This document shows positions 7,056 to 14,871 of a DNA stretch of 64,000 nucleotides, piece by piece. Numbering within the stretch: the first letter of the stretch is position 1; the number at the start of each line of letters is the position of its first letter. The stretch is from SB11 sp037968475 (GTDB lineage Bacteria; Bacteroidota; Bacteroidia; UBA8524). The stretch is taken from positions 62,001 to 126,000 of the forward strand of contig JBBKVO010000008.1 of assembly GCA_037968475.1 (NCBI GenBank). The letters run 5' to 3'. The position numbers and the translations under genes were made by a program. The notes below the pieces were generated by a model. That model had not been told where the DNA came from and ran no database searches. It worked only from the letters and a program-made list of their open reading frames with translations.

Positions 7056-9656
7056 ATGGCAGAGGAGAATAACTTGAATGACGGATTGGGCGAGAAAATC
7101 ATCCCAATTAACATAGAAGATGAAATGAAAACCGCATACATCGATTATTCGATGTCGGTAATTGTTTCACGTGCCCTTCCCGATGTTAGGGATGGATTAA
7201 AACCTGTGCATCGCCGCGTATTGTACGGTATGACGGAGTTAGGACTAGGCAGTGGCCGAACCTACAAAAAGTCGGCACGTATTGTAGGTGAAGTGCTGGG
7301 TAAGTATCACCCGCATGGCGATACCAGTGTATACGATGCTATGGTGCGTATGGCGCAACCGTGGAGTATGCGCTATATGATGGTAGACGGACAGGGTAAC
7401 TTTGGTTCGATAGACGGTGATCCACCGGCAGCAATGCGTTATACCGAAGCACGTTTGCGCAAAATTGCTGAGGAGATGATGTCTGATATCGACAAAAACA
7501 CTGTCGATTTCCGTCCCAACTTTGATGATTCTCTTACAGAGCCATCTGTAATGCCCGCTAAAATACCTAACCTATTGGTGAATGGTGCAAGTGGTATTGC
7601 AGTAGGTATGGCCACCAACATGGCTCCGCATAACCTTACTGAGGTTATCAACGGTATAGTAGCTTATATTGATAATAATGAAATTGAGATAAGCGAGTTG
7701 ATGAACCATATTAAAGGCCCCGATTTTCCAACAGGGGGTATTATATATGGTTTAGGAGGTATTAAAGATGCTTTTGAAACAGGTCGCGGACGTATTGTTA
7801 TTCGCGGTAAAGCACATTTTGATACTACCAAAACAGGGAAAGACCAAATTGTAATTACAGAATTACCTTATATAGTACAGCCTAACCAGTTGATAGTGAA
7901 AGCGGTAGACTTGGTTAATGAAAAGATTATAGAAGGTATATCTGATATTAGAGACGAGAGTGATAGGGATGGTTTGCGCATTGTTTTCGATTTGAAAAAA
8001 GATGCCATACCAAATATTATACTTAACCAATTGTTTAAGTATACCCAACTGCAAAGCTCGTTTAGCGTAAACAATATTGCTTTGGTAAAAGGTAGGCCGA
8101 TGATGCTGAACCTTAAAGACCTTATCAGGCATTATGTTGACCATCGCCACGAGGTTGTTGTTCGTCGCACCCAATACGAGCTTGATGAGGCAAGAAAACG
8201 CGCACATATATTAGAAGGCTTATTAATAGCCCTTGATAACCTTGATGAGGTTATTAAACTAATACGTGCTGCTAAAACTCCTGATGAAGCTAGGGAAGGG
8301 TTGATTGCTAACTTTAAGCTGTCTGAAATACAAGCGAAAGCCATTTTAGATATGCGTTTGCAACGTCTTACAGGGCTTGAGCGCGATAAAATTCGTGATG
8401 AATATGCTGAATTAATGAAGTTGATAGACTACTTAAACAGCATTTTGGGCGACGAAGTATTGCGTATGCAAATAATAAAAGATGAGATGATTGAAATGCG
8501 CGACAAGTATGGTGATGACCGTCGCTCAGAAATATTGCCTGCATCTGATGAAATTAGTATAGAGGATATGATACCCGATGAGGCAGTGGTAATAACCATT
8601 AGCCACATGGGTTATATGAAACGCACCCAATTAACTGAATATCAAGTACAAAATAGGGGAGGGCGCGGTAATAAAGGAGCTTCAAGCAGAGATGCCGATT
8701 TTATGGAGCACTTGTTTGTAGCCACCACCCACAACTATCTTCTGTTCTTTACAGAAAAAGGAAAATGCTACTGGTTGCGTGTGTATGAAATACCCGAAGC
8801 AGGAAAAGCAGCTAAAGGCCGTGCAGTACAAAACCTTATAAATATTGAACCTGATGATAAAATAAGGGCATTTATTCCTGTACTTAACCTATCGGACGAA
8901 GAATACCTAAGCAATAACTATATAATGATGTGTACCAAAAACGGTATCATCAAAAAAACCACCCTTGAAGCCTACTCGCGCCCACGCCAAAACGGTATAA
9001 ACGCAGTAACCATTAGAGAAGGTGATATATTGCTTGAAGCATTATTAACCGATGGTCAATCAGAAATAATAATGGCCAAACGCAGTGGCAAGGCTATTCG
9101 TTTCAACGAGAGTTTGGTACGCCCAATGGGTCGTACAGCCAGCGGTGTAATGGGAGTGAGGCTTGAGAGTGAAGCGGATGAAGTGATTGGTATGATTTGT
9201 GTAAAACCTGATACAGACGCTACTATAATGGTGGTTTCAGAAAAAGGATACGGAAAACGTACCGATTTAGAAGACTACCGTATAACAGGTAGAGGTGGTA
9301 AAGGAGTAAAAACACTAAGCATTACCGAAAAAACAGGCAACCTTGTTGGTATAAAAAACGTTACTGATGAAAACGATTTAATGATTATTCTTAAATCGGG
9401 CATAGCCATCAGAATGCACATGGCCAACTTGCGTGTTATGGGTAGAGCTACACAAGGTGTTAGATTAATAAAAATGGGTGCAAAAGACGAAATAGCATCA
9501 ATAGCCAAAGTAGAGCACGAAGACGAGGTAGAAGATGAAATGCTTGAAGGAGGCGAAATTGGCGAAAACGGTGAAGTGAATAACAGCGCCGAAGGTGAAA
9601 CCAATGATGTAGACGCCATTGAGCCTGATGATAACCCACAAGACAAAGTAGAATAG
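7056..9656 (+). CDS. gyrA: DNA gyrase subunit A
   Basis: 866 aa, full length. It is the breakage-reunion subunit that introduces negative supercoils together with GyrB (not in this window). The catalytic tyrosine is Y129 in A-A-M-R-Y-T-E. The quinolone-determining region reads H-P-H-G-D-T-S-V-Y-D (85-94), so Thr occupies the position of E. coli Ser83 and Asp that of Asp87. The C-terminal beta-pinwheel starts after residue ~510, and the gyrase box is Q-N-R-G-G-R-G-N-K-G, which separates it from ParC at 26.2 kb. The last ~50 residues are a strongly acidic tail. A TPR gene follows after 55 bp without a terminator, suggesting cotranscription. Confidence 0.98.
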   Translation: MAEENNLNDGLGEKIIPINIEDEMKTAYIDYSMSVIVSRALPDVRDGLKPVHRRVLYGMTELGLGSGRTYKKSARIVGEVLGKYHPHGDTSVYDAMVRMAQPWSMRYMMVDGQGNFGSIDGDPPAAMRYTEARLRKIAEEMMSDIDKNTVDFRPNFDDSLTEPSVMPAKIPNLLVNGASGIAVGMATNMAPHNLTEVINGIVAYIDNNEIEISELMNHIKGPDFPTGGIIYGLGGIKDAFETGRGRIVIRGKAHFDTTKTGKDQIVITELPYIVQPNQLIVKAVDLVNEKIIEGISDIRDESDRDGLRIVFDLKKDAIPNIILNQLFKYTQLQSSFSVNNIALVKGRPMMLNLKDLIRHYVDHRHEVVVRRTQYELDEARKRAHILEGLLIALDNLDEVIKLIRAAKTPDEAREGLIANFKLSEIQAKAILDMRLQRLTGLERDKIRDEYAELMKLIDYLNSILGDEVLRMQIIKDEMIEMRDKYGDDRRSEILPASDEISIEDMIPDEAVVITISHMGYMKRTQLTEYQVQNRGGRGNKGASSRDADFMEHLFVATTHNYLLFFTEKGKCYWLRVYEIPEAGKAAKGRAVQNLINIEPDDKIRAFIPVLNLSDEEYLSNNYIMMCTKNGIIKKTTLEAYSRPRQNGINAVTIREGDILLEALLTDGQSEIIMAKRSGKAIRFNESLVRPMGRTASGVMGVRLESEADEVIGMICVKPDTDATIMVVSEKGYGKRTDLEDYRITGRGGKGVKTLSITEKTGNLVGIKNVTDENDLMIILKSGIAIRMHMANLRVMGRATQGVRLIKMGAKDEIASIAKVEHEDEVEDEMLEGGEIGENGEVNNSAEGETNDVDAIEPDDNPQDKVE

Positions 9657-9711
9657 TATATTAGGCAACTTAAATAAAGTTTAACCCTTTAGCATAGAAG
9701 ATTTAAGAAGA

Positions 9712-11055
9712 ATGAAAAAAGCAGTTTTAACACTATTGGCCTCAGCCTGTGTTGCGCTGGCAAGTAATGCCCAAAACTACAGGATAGAAGATGCGCTTAG
9801 CGAAATTAAAAACGGGAACTACGGTGTAGCCAAAGAAGCAATTGATGAGGCCGCAGCCAACTCTAGCACTTCAAACAGCCCTAAAATGTGGAAAGTAAAA
9901 GGAGACGTTTACTACTCTTTAGCAGTAGACACCAACTTTTCACACATCGACCCCAACGCTTCTTATGTATCATTAGAAAGCTACATTAAAGCTGTGCAAG
10001 TTGAAAAACCTGAAAGAAAGAAAAAATATACACCTGATGCACTAAGCTCAATGGTATATTCGGCAGGGGCAGTATACAACAAAGCATTTTTCTTTTACGA
10101 AAAAAGCGATTTTGCAAAAAGCCTTCAGTATTTTGAAATATTGCTAACCGCATACGAAACGGATACAACCAATAATACACAGAAAAAGTTAGTTCCTAAA
10201 AACGATATAGTGCAAAACTGCGCCAATATTGCCATTAAGGCTGGTGATAACGCTAAATCACAAAAATACTTACAGGATATGATTGACGATCCTAAGTATT
10301 TAAGTGCAAATGCCTATGTGCAATTATCGTATATGTATCTTGAAGGTGGTGATACCACTAAAGCCCTTGATATTATCGATAAAGGACGTAAAAAAATACC
10401 CGATGATAAAACCCTTTTTAATCAAGAACTTAGTATATATACACAGCTTGGTAAGATTAAAATATTACTTACAAAGCTTACAGAAGTACTTAAAAACGAG
10501 CCTAATAACACATTATACTTGTTCTATCGCGGTGCTATAGTAAATGATAATGCCATAAAAATTATGGAATCAGCACCTCAATACTCTGACTCGGCCAGTG
10601 AAGCACGTAAAAACGTTAAAAAAGCTGTAAAACCAGCAGACAAGAAAAAGTATACAGCCCAAATGGATGCTTATATTGCTAAACGCGATAGTATATACAC
10701 TGTGGCAAATAGTATGTTTGCTGATGCTGAGAAAGACTATAACGAAGCTTTGTTAATCGACCCTTACTATTACGATGCTTTGTTTAACATGGGAGTTATG
10801 TTTTTTAACATGAATAAGGAGTTGGTAGACAAATACAACTTTATTGATGTATACTCAAAAACTGCTGATAAAGAAGAGAAAGAAGTGAAAGACCAAATGC
10901 AGGTACTTTACAAAAAAGCATTAGATTATCTTGAGAAAGCATTTGAGATTAAAAAAGATGACGATGGTTTGTTACTTGCTTTGCAACAAACCTATTCTCA
11001 ATTAGGTAATAATGAGAAATCAGAAGAGATGCGTAAGATGCGTACAGGGGAGTAA
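9712..11055 (+). CDS. Secreted/periplasmic tetratricopeptide-repeat protein
   Basis: 447 aa with a signal peptide (cleavage about residue 20, S-N-A-Q). The rest is alpha-helical with TPR-like helical pairs. The clearest are near residues 180-235 (Y-V-Q-L-S-Y-M-Y-L-E-G-G-D-T-T-K-A-L) and at the C-terminus (A-L-D-Y-L-E-K-A-F-E-I). The middle (about 290-330) is Lys/Ala-rich and probably a long helix. It probably scaffolds envelope proteins; no catalytic residues are evident. It lies just behind gyrA and is closed by a strong terminator, so it is probably the second gene of a gyrA transcript. No functional tie to gyrase is apparent. Confidence 0.85.
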   Translation: MKKAVLTLLASACVALASNAQNYRIEDALSEIKNGNYGVAKEAIDEAAANSSTSNSPKMWKVKGDVYYSLAVDTNFSHIDPNASYVSLESYIKAVQVEKPERKKKYTPDALSSMVYSAGAVYNKAFFFYEKSDFAKSLQYFEILLTAYETDTTNNTQKKLVPKNDIVQNCANIAIKAGDNAKSQKYLQDMIDDPKYLSANAYVQLSYMYLEGGDTTKALDIIDKGRKKIPDDKTLFNQELSIYTQLGKIKILLTKLTEVLKNEPNNTLYLFYRGAIVNDNAIKIMESAPQYSDSASEARKNVKKAVKPADKKKYTAQMDAYIAKRDSIYTVANSMFADAEKDYNEALLIDPYYYDALFNMGVMFFNMNKELVDKYNFIDVYSKTADKEEKEVKDQMQVLYKKALDYLEKAFEIKKDDDGLLLALQQTYSQLGNNEKSEEMRKMRTGE

Positions 11056-11076
11056 CCCTCAAAAGCTATAAAAACT

Positions 11077-11097
11077 AAAGGGGCGTTAAGCCCCTTT
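11077..11097 (+). terminator. Rho-independent terminator of the gyrA-TPR transcript
   Basis: An 8-bp stem (AAAGGGGC/GCCCCTTT) with a 5-nt loop GTTAA, followed by CTTATT. It lies 22 bp after the TPR gene. The 250 bp from here to the ArsR promoter are AT-rich, and I see no gene or further structure there. Confidence 0.85.
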
Positions 11098-11347
11098 CTT
11101 ATTAGTATCAATTTAACATAATATAAATTATAGGTTAAAAGATGCTTTTAAAAACTTTACAAGTACATTGGTTTACATATACTTTGATATAGTTCAATCT
11201 GTGCCGTATAGTACTCATCAATTTATTTTAAATGCCCACGGTAGAAAGTCATTCACAATCTGTTAAGTTCTTGATAGTTTTTCTTAAACTTAGCCACCTT
11301 ATTTATTCTGACTGTACAAATCAACAGATAACATTATTAAAGAAAAA

Positions 11348-11379
11348 TTTGCGCAGTTAAATGACTGCGTATATATTTG
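11348..11379 (+). promoter_or_regulatory. Bacteroidota-type promoter of the ArsR operon
   Basis: TTTG at 11348-11351 and TATATTTG at 11372-11379, separated by 20 bp, match the phylum's -33/-7 consensus (TTTG, TAnnTTTG) exactly. Transcription should start near 11385, leaving a very short leader before the ATG at 11395. Because the -7 box covers the upstream TTG at 11377, that codon cannot be the main start. Confidence 0.7.
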
Positions 11380-11394
11380 CAGTCAAATAGCTGC
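11353..11394 (+). promoter_or_regulatory. Two tandem 16-bp palindromes, probable ArsR operators
   Basis: GCAGTTAAATGACTGC (11353-11368) and GCAGTCAAATAGCTGC (11379-11394) share the form GCAGTyAAATrrCTGC with 26 bp between centres. One lies between the -33 and -7 boxes; the other starts at the last base of the -7 box and runs to the start codon. Binding of the regulator would block its own promoter, the usual ArsR-type autorepression. The assignment rests on position and symmetry. Confidence 0.65.
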
Positions 11395-11721
11395 ATGATG
11401 GAATTAAGAAGAGATGTATTTCAGGCCATAGCCGATCCAACCCGAAGAACGATACTTACTTTAGTAGCCCTACAAGCATTGACACCTAGTGCAATAGCAG
11501 GAAATTTTGACTCATCGCGCCAAACAATTTCTAAACATATACAAATCCTCACTGAATGCGAATTGCTTACACAAGAGCAAAATGGTAGAGAAATTTACTA
11601 CCATCTAAATCCTCAAAAAATGAAAGAGATAGCTGATTTTATTGAGCCTTTCCGCATAATGTGGGACGATAGATTTAACAAACTTGAAACTGTAATGAAA
11701 AATTATAAACCAAAAAACTAA
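11395..11721 (+). CDS. ArsR/SmtB-type winged-helix transcriptional regulator
   Basis: 108 aa from the ATG at 11395 (the ATG at 11398 is equally possible). The fold is a winged helix: R-R-D-V-F-Q-A-I-A-D-P-T-R-R at the start, the recognition helix in S-S-R-Q-T-I-S-K-H-I-Q-I-L, and the wing in G-R-E-I-Y-Y-H-L-N. No cysteine pair typical of metal-sensing ArsR is present, so the signal is probably not a metal ion. This subfamily (the 'ADPTRR' type) usually sits in front of an SRPBCC/AHSA1 gene, as here. It is the first gene of a four-gene cluster and probably represses itself through the palindromes in its promoter. Confidence 0.92.
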   Translation: MMELRRDVFQAIADPTRRTILTLVALQALTPSAIAGNFDSSRQTISKHIQILTECELLTQEQNGREIYYHLNPQKMKEIADFIEPFRIMWDDRFNKLETVMKNYKPKN

Positions 11722-11727
11722 AAGATT

Positions 11728-12192
11728 ATGGAGCAAAAAACAAAAGTAAATGCCGAAGACGACAAACAGGAAATAGTGATTACAAGAGAATTTGATTTAC
11801 CGCTTGAATTACTGTTTAAAGCTTATGCAGAACCTGAAATTGTGGAGCAATGGATGGGAACCAAAGTGCTAAAACTTGAAAATAAAAAGCACGGCAGTTA
11901 TCAGTTTGAGACCACCGACCCTAAAGGAAACAAACACGGATTTAACGGGACTATCCACGAATTTGAGCCTAATAGTAAAATTACGCGGACATTTGAAATG
12001 GAGAATACGCCCTTCCCTGTCCAACTGGAGTTTTTAGAATTTGAAAAACTGGCTGATGACACCAGTAAACTCACTATGCACATAGTATATAAATCGGTGG
12101 CTGATAGAGACCAAATGCTGAAACTCCCCTTTGCCCAAGGCATAAATATGGCACACAACCGTATACAAGAAATAGTAAGCAAAATAAAATAA
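11728..12192 (+). CDS. SRPBCC (AHSA1-like) domain protein
   Basis: 154 aa. This is the START/Bet v1-like fold with the marks of the AHSA1 family: an N-terminal strand with T-R-E-F-D-L-P, then A-Y-A-E-P-E-I-V-E-Q-W-M-G, and a C-terminal helix M-A-H-N-R-I-Q-E-I-V. Members form a hydrophobic ligand cavity; the ligand here is unknown. It starts 6 bp after the ArsR stop codon, so it is in the same operon. The pair is very widespread and thought to respond to environmental stress, though the physiological role is unsettled. Confidence 0.9.
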   Translation: MEQKTKVNAEDDKQEIVITREFDLPLELLFKAYAEPEIVEQWMGTKVLKLENKKHGSYQFETTDPKGNKHGFNGTIHEFEPNSKITRTFEMENTPFPVQLEFLEFEKLADDTSKLTMHIVYKSVADRDQMLKLPFAQGINMAHNRIQEIVSKIK

Positions 12193-12281
12193 CACAAACC
12201 CTCTCGCTTGTGCGGCTGCTTCCCCCTATTAAGGGGGAACACAAGGGGGTGTTTTACCTCAAACCCATTAAAAAATACATT

Positions 12282-12653
12282 ATGACAAAAACACAAAAAA
12301 TCATCTATTGGGTAGCTACCCTTTGGCTGGCATTAGGCATGGTATCAACCGCAATAGTACAGCTAATAAAAATGCCCGAAGAAGTGGCTAATTTCACCAG
12401 TTTAGGCTACCCTCTCTACCTTATGACACTACTAGGCGTTTGGAAAATACTGGGAGTTATAGCAGTGCTTATCCCTAGATATCCTGTACTAAAAGAATGG
12501 GCGTATGCAGGTTTTTTCTTTGCAATGTCGGGAGCGGTAATCTCACATATTGTTAGCGGACATGGTGCCACAGAACTTTTTGGCCCCTCACTCCTATTAA
12601 TTCTAACTGTTGTATCTTGGTATTTTAGACCTGCGGATAGGAAATTAAGTTAA
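12282..12653 (+). CDS. DoxX-like family membrane protein
   Basis: 123 aa from the ATG at 12282; an in-frame upstream extension to 12210 would be translated repeat-like sequence and is rejected. Four hydrophobic segments (about 7-27, 46-65, 72-92 and 98-115) include the motif L-L-G-V-W-K-I-L-G-V-I-A-V-L-I-P, typical of DoxX-like (DoxX_2) proteins. The role is unknown; relatives are linked to redox stress. It lies 89 bp after the SRPBCC gene on the same strand; ArsR-SRPBCC-DoxX is a common trio in this phylum. Confidence 0.85.
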   Translation: MTKTQKIIYWVATLWLALGMVSTAIVQLIKMPEEVANFTSLGYPLYLMTLLGVWKILGVIAVLIPRYPVLKEWAYAGFFFAMSGAVISHIVSGHGATELFGPSLLLILTVVSWYFRPADRKLS

Positions 12654-12675
12654 CAAATAATTCAGTGAATTAATA

Positions 12676-12786
12676 TGTGCGGCTGTCAGTCATTCTCAAC
12701 TTGATTGGGAATCTGTGGGGTGGAAAGCTCAACCTTTTAGCCCTTCGCACAGATTCCTACTTTCGTATAAATCACACTCCTGCCGC
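12676..12786. repeat. Intergenic repeat with hairpin
   Basis: Begins GTGCGGCTGTCAGTCATTC, followed by TCAACTTGATTG and then a GATTC-rich inverted block. Close relatives lie at 34,874-34,985 and, more weakly, near 18,580-18,655. It separates the DoxX and YdeI genes and may form a transcribed stem-loop. Confidence 0.65.
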
Positions 12787-12817
12787 ACACAACCCGCTAA
12801 AAACAAACAATATACAA

Positions 12818-13396
12818 ATGAACCCCAAAGTAGATTTCTATTTTAATAAGGCCAAAAAGTGGCAGGAAGAAATAGCCCAACTAAGAACTATTGCTCTTGA
12901 GTGTGGACTTACCGAAGAATTGAAATGGGGTTGCCCTTGCTACACGTTTCAGAAAAATAATATTGTTTTAATACATACTTTTAAAGAATACTGCGCTCTA
13001 TTATTCTTTAAAGGTGCTTTGCTAAATGATACCGAAGGTATTCTCATCCAACAAACGGAAAATGTGCAAGCAGCACGCCAAATACGCTTTGCCAATATGT
13101 TACAAATAGTTGAGCAAGAACCTATACTAAAAGCCCACATATACGAAGCTATTGAAGTAGAAAAAGCAGGTCTAACGGTTGAACTGAAAAAGACCAAGGA
13201 ATACACCGTACCCCAAGAGTTTCAAACCAAATTAGACACAATACCCGCCCTAAAAACTGCTTTTGAAGCCCTAACACCGGGGCGACAACGGGGCTACCTC
13301 CTCTATTTTTCACAAGCCAAGCAAGCCAAAACTCGTGAGGCAAGGGTAGAAAAATACATGCCCCAAATTATGAATGGCAAAGGTTTGGAGGATTAG
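12818..13396 (+). CDS. YdeI/OmpD-associated (OmdA) family protein with DUF1801 domain
   Basis: 192 aa from the ATG at 12818; a longer reading from 12677 would run through the upstream repeat and is not credible. The N-terminal half is a DUF1801 domain (E-L-K-W-G-C-P-C-Y-T-F, then K-E-Y-C-A-L-L-F-F-K-G). The C-terminal half is an OmdA domain with L-T-P-G-R-Q-R-G-Y, F-S-Q-A-K-Q-A-K-T-R-E-A-R and K-Y-M-P. Family members are cytosolic with no proven enzymatic role. It is probably the last gene of the ArsR cluster, from which the repeat at 12676 separates it. Confidence 0.88.
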   Translation: MNPKVDFYFNKAKKWQEEIAQLRTIALECGLTEELKWGCPCYTFQKNNIVLIHTFKEYCALLFFKGALLNDTEGILIQQTENVQAARQIRFANMLQIVEQEPILKAHIYEAIEVEKAGLTVELKKTKEYTVPQEFQTKLDTIPALKTAFEALTPGRQRGYLLYFSQAKQAKTREARVEKYMPQIMNGKGLED

Positions 13397-13510
13397 TATA
13401 TTTAAAGTATTTGTTATATTTGGATTAACTAAAAGCTACACATTGTCTTTTGCTCCGATATTGATTAATGAAATTGTGATGAACAGGGGTTGATATGAAG
13501 TCGCTATTTA

Positions 13511-14023
13511 ATGTTTAACAAGGACATGAAAACTTTTTTGAAAGATTATGGAACTTTAATTGGGCCAAGTTTTGCATTTATACTGGGTGTCACAGCGATA
13601 TATATAAAGTTTTATACAGATAGGCAAATTGAGAGCTGGAGAAGTGGCAAAAAGCTAAAAAAATTAATTGAATTAATAAAAAAATCCCAACCGCCATTAA
13701 AATATTACTCAAAAAAAAGCAGTGATGGTTTACTTCATGCCGATCAAGCAAGGAATCTAACCAATTTGTCTATATTTCAAAAACGGATAACTGTTATAAA
13801 GTCTTTTATTGAAACAGTTGAGAATAATATTTTAACCGATTGTTCGGTACTTGAAATTCAACAGTTTCAAGATCTTAAATTCATTATTAGCTATATTATG
13901 AGAGATATTGAAAGTTCTAAAAATAGCATCAGTTCTAGTGATTTTAATAATATACAAAAGTCATACGAAAGACTTTTAGTGATTTGTAATTCTCCTGGAA
14001 AAGAGTTCAATTATATCCAATAA
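13511..14023 (+). CDS. Small membrane-anchored protein of unknown function
   Basis: 170 aa; a second ATG at 13526 gives 165 aa. One hydrophobic segment (about residues 15-33, G-P-S-F-A-F-I-L-G-V) is followed by a basic helix (K-K-L-K-K-L-I-E-L-I-K-K) and a helical cytoplasmic region without known motifs. The topology suggests an N-terminal anchor and a soluble tail. The region is more AT-rich than the genes to its left, and neighbouring genes are unrelated, as expected in an accessory patch. A TATATTTG box lies at 13,415-13,422. I do not recognise the family. Confidence 0.65.
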   Translation: MFNKDMKTFLKDYGTLIGPSFAFILGVTAIYIKFYTDRQIESWRSGKKLKKLIELIKKSQPPLKYYSKKSSDGLLHADQARNLTNLSIFQKRITVIKSFIETVENNILTDCSVLEIQQFQDLKFIISYIMRDIESSKNSISSSDFNNIQKSYERLLVICNSPGKEFNYIQ

Positions 14024-14200
14024 GTACTTTCAATAAAACAATTTTATTCCTAGCCACCAAAAAAATTTAATGAGAAAAAAACACCCCTATTGGGTAAGCT
14101 GAATAAATAGCTATACCAAATAAAAAAGATTTATCACCCGCACAGTTATTATGAGTTATCAGAAACCTGCATTGAAGTTTTAGCCTAATTTTAACCAAAA

Positions 14201-14629
14201 ATGCCCGAAAAAAAATCAAAACTAGCAGAGATAAAAACCAAGCCCACAGCTGCCAGTGTGGAAGAGTTTATAAACAATGTTACCAACGAACAAAAACGTA
14301 AAGACAGCTTTGCGATAGTAGAAATGATGAAAAAAACCACTGGCGAAGAGCCTAAAATGTGGGGTAGTTCAATCATTGGTTTTGGTAATAAAAGGTATAA
14401 AAGTCCTGCCACAGGCCGAGAGGTAGATTGGCTTTTAATTGGTTTCTCGCCCCGCAAAACAGGTTTATCGTTATACCTTACTATGGATATTAAAAAGCAA
14501 GTAGATATGCTTGCAAAACTGGGTAAACACAAAACAGGCGTGGGTTGCCTCTACATCAATAAGTTGGAAGATATTAATATAAAAGTTCTGGAAGGACTGA
14601 TAGATATATCTCTAAAAAATCAAAAATGA
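14201..14629 (+). CDS. DUF1801 domain protein
   Basis: 142 aa. The domain is seen in A-S-V-E-E-F-I-N-N-V, the helix-strand pattern with E-P-K-M-W-G-S-S-I-I-G-F-G, and the C-terminal G-K-H-K-T-G-V-G-C-L-Y-I-N-K-L-E-D-I. The fold is that of the YdhG/YjdI-like cytosolic proteins whose biochemical role is unknown. The adjacent YdeI protein (12.8 kb) has the same domain, so the two may be related functionally or by duplication. Single gene; no terminator seen. Confidence 0.88.
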   Translation: MPEKKSKLAEIKTKPTAASVEEFINNVTNEQKRKDSFAIVEMMKKTTGEEPKMWGSSIIGFGNKRYKSPATGREVDWLLIGFSPRKTGLSLYLTMDIKKQVDMLAKLGKHKTGVGCLYINKLEDINIKVLEGLIDISLKNQK

Positions 14630-14641
14630 TGCTATTGGAGT

Positions 14642-14708
14642 GTGGCTGTTGTCATAGTGAGCGAAGTCGAAGGGTGTGCGTGGCCAGACCTCGCTCTGCA
14701 TGACAGCC
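14642..14708. repeat. REP-type intergenic repeat
   Basis: Contains GTCATAGTGAGCGAAGTCGAAGGGTGTGCG, the 'GAGCGAAGTCGAAGGGCGTGCG' family seen many times between 29 and 37 kb, followed by an inverse partner ending CATGACAGCC. A TATATTTG promoter-like box at 14,789-14,796 follows it. Confidence 0.6.
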
Positions 14709-14871
14709 TTTGCGCATTAATTGCAATAAATAAATGAACTACCCCGCAGCAGATCTGACGGGGAATTCTTTAGATTAAAACTTTTTGTTATATTTGGGTT
14801 GCTTGCTTAAGTTCTCAATAAAAAAGCTAAGCTATACACTATACAGGAGCATAAAACAAAAATATTCAAAC

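Noticed and set aside
7320..7350. Quinolone-resistance mutation in gyrA (Thr at the Ser83 position)
   Set aside because: Thr at this position may be the natural residue in the lineage; with no wild-type reference, resistance cannot be claimed.
9275..9646. Minus-strand Ser-rich frame inside gyrA
   Set aside because: Antisense shadow of the acidic C-terminal tail of GyrA; no start context or conservation expected.
11377..11394. TTG start for the ArsR gene at 11377
   Set aside because: It overlaps the last bases of the TATATTTG -7 box, so transcription would begin downstream of it.
14785..14871. TTG start for the nuclease-like gene at 14785
   Set aside because: The stretch overlaps a TATATTTG promoter-like box and has no protein-like continuity with the ATG-initiated sequence.
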